Shown here one piece after another: positions 22,961-35,900 of a stretch of 64,000 nt of DNA. The position numbers and the translations under genes were made by a program. How positions within the stretch are numbered: position 1 is the stretch's first letter; each line of letters opens with the position of its first letter. The stretch is from Nephrocerus scutellatus (taxonomy: Eukaryota; Arthropoda; Insecta; Diptera; Pipunculidae), in contig OX352765.1 of the NCBI GenBank assembly GCA_947095585.1, positions 57,438,920-57,502,919 of the forward strand, read 5' to 3'. The notes below the pieces were generated by a model. It was given only the letters and a program-made list of their open reading frames with translations. It was not told the DNA's origin and made no database searches.

Positions 22961-25900
22961 GTATCTGGCCAATAGGGTCTGGAGTTTTGGGAACCAAGCC
23001 ATTTCTCAAGCGATTTCTATGAAATTCGGTATGTAGGACTATGATTTGATTATGAGACTTGTTCCTTTGGAAAATCTGGTATCTGCCCAATAGCGTCTGC
23101 AGTTTTGGGAACTAAGCGTTTTATTAAGCGCTTTGTATGAAACTCGGAATGTAGGACTAAAATGGGATTATGAGACTTGTTACTATGGAAAATCTAAAAT
23201 CTGTCCAAAAGGGTCTGGAATTTTTGGAACCAAACCATTTCTCAAGGGTTTCGTATAAAACTCGGAATGTAGAATTAATATGCGACTATAAGATTTGTTC
23301 CTATGGAAATTCTGGGATCTGGACAATAGGGTCTGGAGTTTTGGGACCGAAGCCATTTCTCAAGAGATTCGTATGAAATTCCTAATGTAGGACTAAAATG
23401 CGACTATTAGATTTGTTCCTATGGAAATTGTGATGTGATTAGGAGATTTTGTCCTATGGAAAATCTGGGAGCTGGCTAATAGGGTCTGGAATTATGGGAA
23501 CTAAACCATTTCTCAAGCGATTTCTATGAAATTCGGTATGTAGGACTAATATGCGACTATAAGATTTGTTTCTATGGAAATTCTGGGATCTGGCAAATAG
23601 AATCTGGAGTTATGGGAACCAAGCCATTTCTCAAGAGATTCGTATGAAATTCCTAATGTAGGACAAAAATGCGACTATTAGATTTGTTCCTATGGAAATT
23701 GTGTTGTGATTAGGAGATTTTTTCCTATGGAAAATCTGGGAGCTGGTTAATAGGGTCTGGAATTATGGGAACTAAGCCGTTTCTCAAGCGATTTCTATGA
23801 AATTCGGTATTTAGGACTAATATGCGACTATAAGATTGGTTTGTATGGAAATTCTGGGATCTGTTCAATAGGGTCTGGAGTTTTTGGAACCAAGCCATTT
23901 CTCAAGCGAACCGTATGAAACTCGGAATGTACGACTAATATGTGACTATAAGATTTATTCTTATGGAAATTCTGGGATCTGGCCAATAGGGTCTGGAGTT
24001 TTTGGAACCAAGCCATTTCTCATGCGAATCGTATGAAACTCGGAATGTACGACTAATATGTGACTATAAGATTTGTTCCTATAGAAATTCTGGGATCTGG
24101 CAAATAGTGTCTGGAGTTTTGGGAACACAGCCATTTCTCAAACGATTCGTATGAATGTAGTACTAATATGCGACCATAAGATTTGTTCCTATGGAAATTC
24201 TGGGATCTGGCCAATAGGGTCTGGAGTTTTGGGACCCAAGCCATTTCTCCAGAGATTCGTATGAAATTCCTAATGTAGGACTAAAATGCGACCATAAGAT
24301 TTGTTCCTATGGAAATTCTGGGATCTGGCCAATAGGGTCTGGAGTTTTGGGAACACAGCCATTTCTCAAACGATTCGTATGAATGTAGGACTAATATGTG
24401 ACTATAAGATTTGTTCCTATGGAAATTCTGGGATCTGGCCAATAGGGTCTGGAGTTTTCGGAACCAAGCCATTTCTCAAACGATTCGTATGAATGTAGTA
24501 CTAATGTGCGACTACAAGATTTGTTCCTATGGAAATTCTGGGATCTGGCCAATAGGGTCTGGAGTTTTTGGAACCAAGCCATTTCCCAAGCGAATCGTAT
24601 GAAACTCAGAATGTACGACTAATATGTGACTACAAGATTTGTTTCTATGGAAATTCTGGGATCTGACAAATAGGGTCTGGAATTTTGGAAACTAAGCCAT
24701 TTCTTGAGCGATTTGTGTGACATTCGGAATGTAGGACTAAGATGTGATTATGAGATTTGTTCCTATGGAAAATCTGGGAGCTGGCCAATAGGGTCTGGAA
24801 TTTTGGGAACTAAGCCATTTCTCAAGTGATTTCTATGAAATTCGGTATGTAGGACTATGATGTGATTATGAGACTTGTTCCTTTGGAAAATCTGGTATCT
24901 AGCCAATAGCGTCTGCAGTTTTGGCAACTAAGCAATTTCTTAAGCGATTCGTATGAAACTCGGAATGTAGGACTAATATGCGACTATAAGATCTGGCAAA
25001 TAGAATCTGGAGTTTTTGGAACCAAGCCATTTCTCAAGCGATTCGTATGAAACTCGGAATGTAGGAATAATATGTGACTCTAAGATGTGTTCCTATGTAA
25101 ATTCTGGGATCTGACAAATAGGGTCTGGAATAATTGGAACCAAACCATTTCTTAAGGGATTCGTATGAAACTAGGATTGTAGGACTAATATGCGACTATA
25201 ACATTTGTTCCTATGGAAATTCTGGTATCTGGCCAATAGGGTCTGGAGTTTTGGGAACCAAGCCATTTCTCAAGCGATTTCTATGAAATTCGGTATGTAG
25301 GACTATGATTTGATTATGAGACTTGTTCCTTTGGAAAATCTGGTATCTGCCCAATAGCGTCTGCAGTTTTGGGAACTAAGCGTTTTATTAAGCGCTTTGT
25401 ATGAAACTCGGAATGTAGGACTAAAATGGGATTATGAGACTTGTTACTATGGAAAATCTAAAATCTGTCCAAAAGGGTCTGGAATTTTTGGAACCAAACC
25501 ATTTCTCAAGGGTTTCGTATAAAACTCGGAATGTAGAATTAATATGCGACTATAAGATTTGTTCCTATGGAAATTCTGGGATCTGGACAATAGGGTCTGG
25601 AGTTTTGGGACCCAAGCCATTTCTCAAGAGATTCGTATGAAATTCCTAATGTAGGACTAAAATGCGACTATTAGATTTGTTCCTATGGAAATTGTGATGT
25701 GATTAGGAGATTTTGTCCTATGGAAAATCTGGGAGCTGACTAATAGGGTCTGGAATTATGGGAACTAAACCATTTCTCAAGCGATTTCTATGAAATTCGG
25801 TATGTAGGACTAATATGCGACTATAAGATTTGTTTCTATGGAAATTCTGGGATCTGGCAAATAGAATCTGGAGTTATGGGAACCAAGCCATTTCTCAAGA

Positions 25901-28254
25901 GATTCGTATGAAATTCCTAATGTAGGACAAAAATGCGACTATTAGATTTGTTCCTATGGAAATTGTGATGTGATTAGGAGATTTTTTCCTATGGAAAATC
26001 TGGGAGCTGGTTAATAGGGTCTGGAATTATGGGAACTAAGCCGTTTCTCAAGCGATTTCTATGAAATTCGGTATTTAGGACTAATATGCGACTATAAGAT
26101 TGGTTTGTATGGAAATTCTGGGATCTGTTCAATAGGGTCTGGAGTTTTTGGAACCAAGCCATTTCTCAAGCGAACCGTATGAAACTCGGAATGTACGACT
26201 AATATGTGACTATAAGATTTATTCTTATGGAAATTCTGGGATCTGACAAATAGGGTCTGGAATTTTGGAAACTAAGCCATTTCTCGAGCGATTTGTATGA
26301 CATTCGGAATGTAGGACTAAGATGTGATTATGAGATTTGTTCCTATGGAAATTCTGGGATCTGGCCAATAGGGTCTGGAGTTTTGAGACCCAAGCCATTT
26401 CTCAAGAGATTCGTATGAAATTCCTAATGTAGGACTAAAATGCGACTATTAGATTTGTTCCTATGGAAATTGTGATGTGATTAGGAGATTTTTTCCTATG
26501 GAAAATCTGGGAGCTGGCTAATAGGGTCTGGAATTATGGGAACTAAGTCATTTCCCAAGCGATTTTATGAAAACGGTATGTACGACAAATATGCGACTAT
26601 AATATTGGTTCCTATGGAAATTCTGGGTTCTGGCCAATAGGGTCTGGAGTTTTTGGAACCAAGCCATTTCTCATGCGAATCGTATGAAACTCGGAATGTA
26701 CGACTAATATGTGACTATAAGATTTGTTCCTATAGAAATTCTGGGATCTGGCAAATAGGGTCTGGAGTTTTGGGAACACAGCCATTTCTCAAACGATTCG
26801 TATGAATGTAGTACTAATATGCGACCATAAGATTTGTTCCTATGGAAATTCTGGGATCTGGCCAATAGGGTCTGGATTTTTGGGACCCAAGCCATTTCTC
26901 CAGAGATTCGTATGAAATTCCTAATGTAGGACTAAAATGCGACTATTAGATTTGTTCCTATGGAAATTGTGATGTGATTGGGAGATTTTTTCCTATAGAA
27001 AATCTGGGAGCTGGCTAATAGGGTCTGTAATTTTTGGAACCAAACCTTTTCTCAAGGGTTTCGTATAAAACTCGGAATGTAGAACTAATATGCGACCATA
27101 AGATTTGTTCCTATGGAAATTCTGGGATCTGGCCAATAGGGTCTGGAGTTTTGGGAACACAGCCATTTCTCAAACGATTCGTATGAATGTAGTACTAATG
27201 TGCGACTACAAGATTTGTTCCTATGGAAATTCTGGGATCTGGCCAATAGGGTCTGGAGTTTTTGGAACCAAGCCATTTCCCAAGCGAATCGTATGAAACT
27301 CAGAATGTACGACTAATATGTGACTATAAGATTTGTTTCTATGGAAATTCTGGTATCTGACAAATAGGGTCTGGAATTTTGGAAACTAAGCCATTTCTCG
27401 AGCGATTTGTGTGACATTCGGAATGTAGGACTAAGATGTGATTATGAGATTGGTTCCTATGGAAAATCTGGGAGCTGGCCAATAGGGTCTGGAATTTTGG
27501 GAACTAAGCCATTTCTCAAGCGATTTCTATGAAATTCGGTATGTAGGACTATGATGTGATTATGAGACTTGTTCCTTTGGAAAATCTGGTATCTAGCCAA
27601 TAGCGTCTGCAGTTTTGGCAACTAAGCAATTTCTTAAGCGATTCGTATGAAACTCGGAATGTAGGACTAATATGCGACTATAAGATCTGGCAAATAGAAT
27701 CTGGAGTTTTTGGAACCAAGCCATTTCTCAAGCGATTCGTATGAAACTCGGAATGTAGGAATAATATGTGACTCTAAGATTTGTTCCTATGGAAATTCTG
27801 GGATCTGACAAATAGGGTCTGGAATAATTGGAACCAAACCATTTCTTAAGGGATTCGTATGAAACTAGGATTGTAGGACTAATATGCGACTATAACATTT
27901 GTTCCTATGGAAATTCTGGTATCTGGCCAATAGGGTCTGGAGTTTTGGGAACCAAGCCATTTCTCAAGCGATTTCTATGAAATTCGGTATGTAGGACTAT
28001 GATTTGATTATGAGACTTGTTCCTTTGGAAAATCTGGTATCTGCCCAATAGCGTCTGCAGTTTTGGGAACTAAGCGTTTTATTAAGCGCTTTGTATGAAA
28101 CTCGGAATGTAGGACTAAAATGGGATTATGCGACTTGTTACTATGGAAAATCTAAAATCTGTCCAAAAGGGTCTGGAATTTTTGGAACCAAACCATTTCT
28201 CAAGGGTTTCGTATAAAACTCGGAATGTAGAATTAATATGCGACTATAAGATTT

Positions 28255-28275
28255 GTTCCTAATGAAATGATTTGT
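28255..28275 (+). repeat. Irregular join shared by two copies
   Basis: TTTGTTCCTAATGAAATGA is followed by TTTGTTCCTATGG, so a fragment of one monomer end is joined into the next monomer middle and most of a 118-bp plus part of a 153-class unit is missing compared with 25560-25690. The same join is near 34470 in copy 2 of the 6.2-kb unit, so it predates that duplication. Confidence 0.78.
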
Positions 28276-29171
28276 TCCTATGGAAATTGTGATGTGATTA
28301 GGAGATTTTGTCCTATGGAAAATCTGGGAGCTGGCTAATAGGGTCTGGAATTATGGGAACTAAACCATTTCTCAAGCGATTTCTATGAAATTCGGTATGT
28401 AGGACTAATATGCGACTATAAGATTTGTTTCTATGGAAATTCTGGGATCTGGCAAATAGAATCTGGAGTTATGGGAAACAAGCCATTTCTCAAGAGATTC
28501 GTATGAAATTCCTATTGTAGGACAAAAATGCGACTATTAGATTTGTTCCTATGGAAATTGTGATGTGATTAGGAGATTTTTTCCTATGGAAAATCTGGGA
28601 GCTGGTTAATAGGGTCTGGAATTATGGGAACTAAGCCGTTTCTCAAGCGATTTCTATGAAATTCGGTATTTAGGACTAATATGCGACTATAAGATTGGTT
28701 TGTATGGAAATTCTGGGATCTGTTCAATAGGGTCTGGAGTTTTTGGAACCAAGCCATTTCTCAAGCGAACCGTATGAAACTCGGAATGTACGACTAATAT
28801 GTGACTATAAGATTTGTTCCTATAGAAATTCTGGGATCTGGCAAATAGGGTCTGGAGTTTTGGGAACACAGCCATTTCTCAAACGATTCGTATGAATGTA
28901 GTACTAATATGCGACCATAAGATTTGTTCCTATGGAAATTCTGGGATCTGGCCAATAGGGTCTGGATTTTTGGGACCCAAGCCATTTCTCCAGAGATTCG
29001 TATGAAATTCCTAATGTAGGACTAAAATGCGACTATTAGATTTGTTCCTATGGAAATTGTGATGTGATTGGGAGATTTTTTCCTATAGAAAATCTCGGAG
29101 CTGGCTAATAGGGTCTGTAATTTTTAGAACCAAACCATTTCTCAAGGGTTTCGTATAAAACTCGGAATGTA

Positions 29172-29932
29172 GAACTAATATGCGACCATAAGATTTGTTC
29201 CTATGGAAATTCTGGGATCTGGCCAATAGGGTCTGGAGTTTTGGGAACACAGCCATTTCTCAAACGATTCGTATGAATGTAGGAATAATATGCGACTATA
29301 AGATTTGTTCCTATGGAAATTCTGGGATCTGGCCAATAGGGTCTGGATTTTTGGGACCCAAGCCATTTCTCCAGAGATTCGTATGAAATTCCTAATGTAG
29401 GACTAAAATGCGACTATTAGATTTGTTCCTATGGAAATTGTGATGTGATTGGGAGATTTTTTCCTATAGAAAATCTCGGAGCTGGCTAATAGGGTCTGTA
29501 ATTTTTAGAACCAAACCATTTCTCAAGGGTTTCGTATAAAACTCGGAATGTAGAACTAATATGCGACCATAAGATTTGTTCCTATGGAAATTCTGGGATC
29601 TGGCCAATAGGGTCTGGAGTTTTGGGAACACAGCCATTTCTCAAACGATTCGTATGAATGTAGGAATAATATGCGACTATAAGATTTGTTCCTATGGAAA
29701 TTCTGGGATCTGACAAATAGGGTCTGGAATAATTGGAACCAAACCATTTCTTAAGGGATTCGTATGAAACTAGGATTGTAGGACTAATATGGGACTATAA
29801 CATTTGTTCCTATGGAAATTCTGGTATCTGGCCAATAGGGTCTGGAGTTTTGGGAACACAGCCATTTCTCAAACGATTCGTATGAATTTAGGACTAATAT
29901 GTGACTATAAGATTTGTTCCTATGGAAATTCT
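29172..29932 (+). repeat. 381-bp tandem duplication plus 228-bp insert, copy 1 only
   Basis: AGAACTAATATGCGACC recurs at 29171 and 29552, offset 381, covering one 153-class and two further monomers. Just after it, near 29711, the text switches to ATCTGACAAATAGGGTCTGG with AATAATTGG, taken from another part of the block, and returns to phase near 29930. Together these add 609 bases compared with copy 2 of the 6.2-kb unit (35367-35578). Confidence 0.8.
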
Positions 29933-32900
29933 GGGATCTGGCCAATAGGGTCTGGAGTTTTCGGAACCAAGCCATTTCTTAAGCGATTCGGATGAAACTC
30001 GGAATGTAGGACTAATATGCGACTATAAGATTTGTTCCTATGGAATTTCTGGGATCTGGCCAATAGGGTCTGGAGTTTTGGGAACCAAGCCATTTCTTAA
30101 GGGATTCGTATGAAACTAGGATTGTAGGACTAATATGCGACTATAAGATTTGTTCCTATGAAAATTCTGGTATCTGGACAATAGGGTCTGGAGTTTTGGG
30201 AACCAAGCCATTTCTCAAGCGATTTCTATGAAATTCGGTATGTAGGACTATGATGTGATTATGAGACTTGTTCCCTTGGAAAATCTGGTATCTGTCCAAT
30301 AGCGTCTGCAGTTTTGGGAACTAAGCGATTTCTTAAGCAATTTGTATGAAACTCGGAATTTAGGACTAAAATGCGATTATGAGACTTGTTAATATGGAAA
30401 ATCTAAGATCTGGCCAAAAGGGTCTGCAGTTTTGGGAACTAAGCAATTTCTTAAGCGATTTGTATGAAACTCGGAATGTAGGACAAAAATGCGATTATAA
30501 GACTTGTTACTATGGAAAATCTAAGATCTGGCCAAAAGGGTCTGGCATTTTTGGAACCAAACCATTTCTCAAGGGTTTCGTATAAAACTAGGAATGTAGA
30601 ACTAATATGCGACCATAAGATTTGTTCCTATGGAAATTCTGGGATCTGGCCAATAGGGTCTGGAGTTTTGGGAACACAGCCATTTCTCAAACGATTCGTA
30701 TGAATGTAGTACTAATGTGCGACTACAAGATTTGTTCCTATGGAAATTCTGGGATCTGGCCAATAGGGTCTGGAGTTTTTGGAACCAAGCCATTTCCCAA
30801 GCGAATCGTATGAAACTCAGAATGTACGACTAATATGTGACTATAAGATTTGTTTCTATGGAAATTCTGGGATCTGACAAATAGGGTCTGGAATTTTGGA
30901 AACTAAGCCATTTCTTGAGCGATTTGTGTGACATTCGGAATGTAGGACTAAGATGTGATTATGAGATTTGTTCCTATGGAAAATCTGGGAGCTGGCCAAT
31001 AGGGTCTGGAATTTTGGGAACTAAGCCATTTCTCAAGCGATTTCTATGAAATTCGGTATGTAGGACTATGATGTGATTATGAGACTTGTTCCTTTGGAAA
31101 ATCTGGTATCTAGCCAATAGCGTCTGCAGTTTTGGCAACTAAGCAATTTCTTAAGCGATTCGTATGAAACTCGGAATGTAGGACTAATATGCGACTATAA
31201 GATCTGGCAAATAGAATCTGGAGTTTTTGGAACCAAGCCATTTCTCAAGCGATTCGTATGAAACTCGGAATGTAGGAATAATATGTGACTCTAAGATTTG
31301 TTCCTATGTAAATTCTGGGATCTGACAAATAGGGTCTGGAATAATTGGAACCAAACCATTTCTTAAGGGATTCGTATGAAACTAGGATTGTAGGACTAAT
31401 ATGCGACTATAACATTTGTTCCTATGGAAATTCTGGTATCTGGCCAATAGGGTCTGGAGTTTTGGGAACCAAGCCATTTCTTAAGCGATTTCTATGAAAT
31501 TCGGTATGTAGGACTATGATTTGATTATGAGACTTGTTCCTTTGGAAAATCTGGTATCTGCCCAATAGCGTCTGCAGTTTTGGGAACTAAGCGTTTTATT
31601 AAGCGCTTTGTATGAAACTCGGAATGTAGGACTAAAATGGGATTATGAGACTTGTTACTATGGAAAATCTAAAATCTGTCCAAAAGGGTCTGGAATTTTT
31701 GGAACCAAACCATTTCTCAAGGGTTTCGTATAAAACTCGGAATGTAGAATTAATATGCGACTATAAGATTTGTTCCTATGGAAATTCTGGGATCTGGACA
31801 ATAGGGTCTGGAGTTTTGGGACCCAAGCCATTTCTCAAGAGATTCGTATGAAATTCCTAATGTAGGACTAAAATGCGACTATTAGATTTGTTCCTATGGA
31901 AATTGTGATGTGATTAGGAGATTTTGTCCTATGGAAAATCTGGGAGCTGACTAATAGGGTCTGGAATTATGGGAACTAAACCATTTCTCAAGCGACTTCT
32001 ATGAAATTCGGTATGTAAGACTAATATGCGACTATAAGATTTGTTTCTATGGAAATTCTGGGATCTGGCAAATAGAATCTGGAGTTATGGGAACCAAGCC
32101 ATTTCTCAAGAGATTCGTATGAAATTCCTAATGTAGGACAAAAATGCGACTATTAGATTTGTTCCTATGGAAATTGTGATGTGATTAGGAGATTTTTTCC
32201 TATGGAAAATCTGGGAGCTGGTTAATAGGGTCTGGAATTATGGGAACTAAGCCGTTTCTCAAGCGATTTCTATGAAATTCGGTATTTAGGACTAATATGC
32301 GACTATAAGATTGGTTTGTATGGAAATTCTGGGATCTGTTCAATAGGGTCTGGAGTTTTTGGAACCAAGCCATTTCTCAAGCGAACCGTATGAAACTCGG
32401 AATGTACGACTAATATGTGACTATAAGATTTATTCTTATGGAAATTCTGGGATCTGACAAATAGGGTCTGGAATTTTGGAAACTAAGCCATTTCTCGAGC
32501 GATTTGTATGACATTCGGAATGTAGGACTAAGATGTGATTATGAGATTTGTTCCTATGGAAATTCTGGGATCTGGCCAATAGGGTCTGGAGTTTTGAGAC
32601 CCAAGCCATTTCTCAAGAGATTCGTATGAAATTCCTAATGTAGGACTAAAATGCGACTATTAGATTTGTTCCTATGGAAATTGTGATGTGATTAGGAGAT
32701 TTTTTACTATGGAAAATCTGGGAGCTGGCTAATAGGGTCTGGAATTATGGGAACTAAGTCATTTCCCAAGCGATTTTATGAAATTCGGTATGTACGACAA
32801 ATATGCGACTATAATATTGGTTCCTATGGAAATTCTGGGTTCTGGCCAATAGGGTCTGGAGTTTTTGGAACCAAGCCATTTCTCATGCGAATCGTATGAA

Positions 32901-35900
32901 ACTCGGAATGTACGACTAATATGTGACTATTAGATTTGTTCCTATAGAAATTCTGGGATCTGGCAAATAGGGTCTGGAGTTTTGGGAACACAGCCATTTC
33001 TCAAACGATTCGTATGAATGTAGTACTAATATGCGACCATAAGATTTGTTCCTATGGAAATTCTGGGATCTGGCCAATAGGGTCTGGATTTTTGGGACCC
33101 AAGCCATTTCTCCAGAGATTCGTATGAAATTCCTAATGTAGGACTAAAATGCGACTATTAGATTTGTTCCTATGGAAATTGTGATGTGATTGGGAGATTT
33201 TTTCCTATAGAAAATCTGGGAGCTGGCTAATAGTGTCTGTAATTTTTGGAACCAAACCATTTCTCAAGGGTTTCGTATAAAACTCGGAATGTAGAACTAA
33301 TATGCGACCATAAGATTTGTTCCTATGGAAATTCTGGGATCTGGCCAATAGGGTCTGGAGTTTTGGGAACACAGCCATTTCTCAAACGATTCGTATGAAT
33401 GTAGTACTAATGTGCGACTACAAGATTTGTTCCTATGGAAATTCTGGGATCTGGCCAATAGGGTCTGGAGTTTTTGGAACCAAGCCATTTCCCAAGCGAA
33501 TCGTATGAAACTCAGAATGTACGACTAATATGTGACTATAAGATTTGTTTCTATGGAAATTCTGGGATCTGACAAATAGGGTCTGGAATTTTGGAAACTA
33601 AGCCATTTCTCGAGCGATTTGTGTGACATTCGGAATGTAGGACTAAGATGTGATTATGAGATTGGTTCCTATGGAAAATCTGGGAGCTGGCCAATAGGGT
33701 CTGGAATTTTGGGAACTAAGCCATTTCTCAAGCGATTTCTATGAAATTCGGTATGTAGGACTATGATGTGATTATGAGACTTGTTCCTTTGGAAAATCTG
33801 GTATCTAGCCAATAGCGTCTGCAGTTTTGGCAACTAAGCAATTTCTTAAGCGATTCGTATGAAACTCGGAATGTAGGACTAATATGCGACTATAAGATCT
33901 GGCAAATAGAATCTGGAGTTTTTGGAACCAAGCCATTTCTCAAGCGATTCGTATGAAACTCGGAATGTAGGAATAATATGTGACTCTAAGATTTGTTCCT
34001 ATGGAAATTCTGGGATCTGACAAATAGGGTCTGGAATAATTGGAACCAAACCATTTCTTAAGGGATTCGTATGAAACTAGGATTGTAGGACTAATATGCG
34101 ACTATAACATTTGTTCCTATGGAAATTCTGGTATCTGGCCAATAGGGTCTGGAGTTTTGGGAACCAAGCCATTTCTCAAGCGATTTCTATGAAATTCGGT
34201 ATGTAGGACTATGATTTGATTATGAGACTTGTTCCTTTGGAAAATCTGGTATCTGCCCAATAGCGTCTGCAGTTTTGGGAACTAAGCGTTTTATTAAGCG
34301 CTTTGTATGAAACTCGGAATGTAGGACTAAAATGGGATTATGAGACTTGTTACTATGGAAAATCTAAAATCTGTCCAAAAGGGTCTGGAATTATTGGAAC
34401 CAAACCATTTCTCAAGGGTTTCGTATAAAACTCGGAATGTAGAATTAATATGCGACTATAAGATTTGTTCCTAATGAAATGATTTGTTCCTATGGAAATT
34501 GTGATGTGATTAGGAGATTTTGTCCTATGGAAAATCTGGGAGCTGGCTAATAGGGTCTGGAATTATGGGAACTAAACCATTTCTCAAGCGATTTCTATGA
34601 AATTCGGTATGTAGGACTAATATGTGACTATAAGATTTGTTTCTATGGAAATTCTGGGATCTGGCAAATAGAATCTGGAGTTATGGGAACCAAGCCATTT
34701 CTCAAGAGATTCGTATGAAATTCCTAATGTAGGACAAAAATGCGACTATTAGATTTGTGATTAGGAGATTTTTTCCTATGGAAAATCTGGGAGCTGGTTA
34801 ATAGGGTCTGGAATTATGGGAACTAAGCCGTTTCTCAAGCGATTTCTATGAAATTCGGTATTTAGGACTAATATGCGACTATAAGATTGGTTTGTATGGA
34901 AATTCTGGGATCTGTTCAATAGGGTCTGGAGTTTTTGGAACCAAGCCATTTCTCAAGCGAACCGTATGAAACTCGGAATGTACGACTAATATGTGACTAT
35001 AAGATTTGTTCCTATAGAAATTCTGGGATCTGGCAAATAGGGTCTGGAGTTTTGGGAACACAGCCATTTCTCAAACGATTCGTATGAATGTAGTACTAAT
35101 ATGCGACCATAAGATTTGTTCCTATGGAAATTCTGGGATCTGGCCAATAGGGTCTGGATTTTTGGGACCCAAGCCATTTCTCCAGAGATTCGTATGAAAT
35201 TCCTAATGTAGGACTAAAATGCGACTATTAGATTTGTTCCTATGGAAATTGTGATGTGATTGGGAGATTTTTTCCTATAGAAAATCTCGGAGCTGGCTAA
35301 TAGGGTCTGTAATTTTTAGAACCAAACCATTTCTCAAGGGTTTCGTATAAAACTCGGAATGTAGAACTAATATGCGACCATAAGATTTGTTCCTATGGAA
35401 ATTCTGGGATCTGGCCAATAGGGTCTGGAGTTTTGGGAACACAGCCATTTCTCAAACGATTCGTATGAATGTAGGAATAATATGCGACTATAAGATTTGT
35501 TCCTATGGAAATTCTGGGATCTGGCCAATAGGGTCTGGAGTTTTCGGAACCAAGCCATTTCTTAAGCGATTCGGATGAAACTCGGAATGTAGGACTAATA
35601 TGCGACTATAAGATTTGTTCCTATGGAATTTCTGGGATCTGGCCAATAGGGTCTCGAGTTTTGGGAACCAAGCCATTTCTTAAGGGATTCGTATGAAACT
35701 AGGATTGTAGGACTAATATGCGACTATAAGATTTGCTCCTATGAAATTTCTGGTATCTGGACAATAGGGTCTGGAGTTTTGGGAACCAAGCCATTTCTCA
35801 AGCGATTTCTATGAAATTCGGTATGTAGGACTATGATGTGATTATGAGACTTGTTCCCTTGGAAAATCTGGTATCTGTCCAATAGCGTCTGCAGTTTTGG

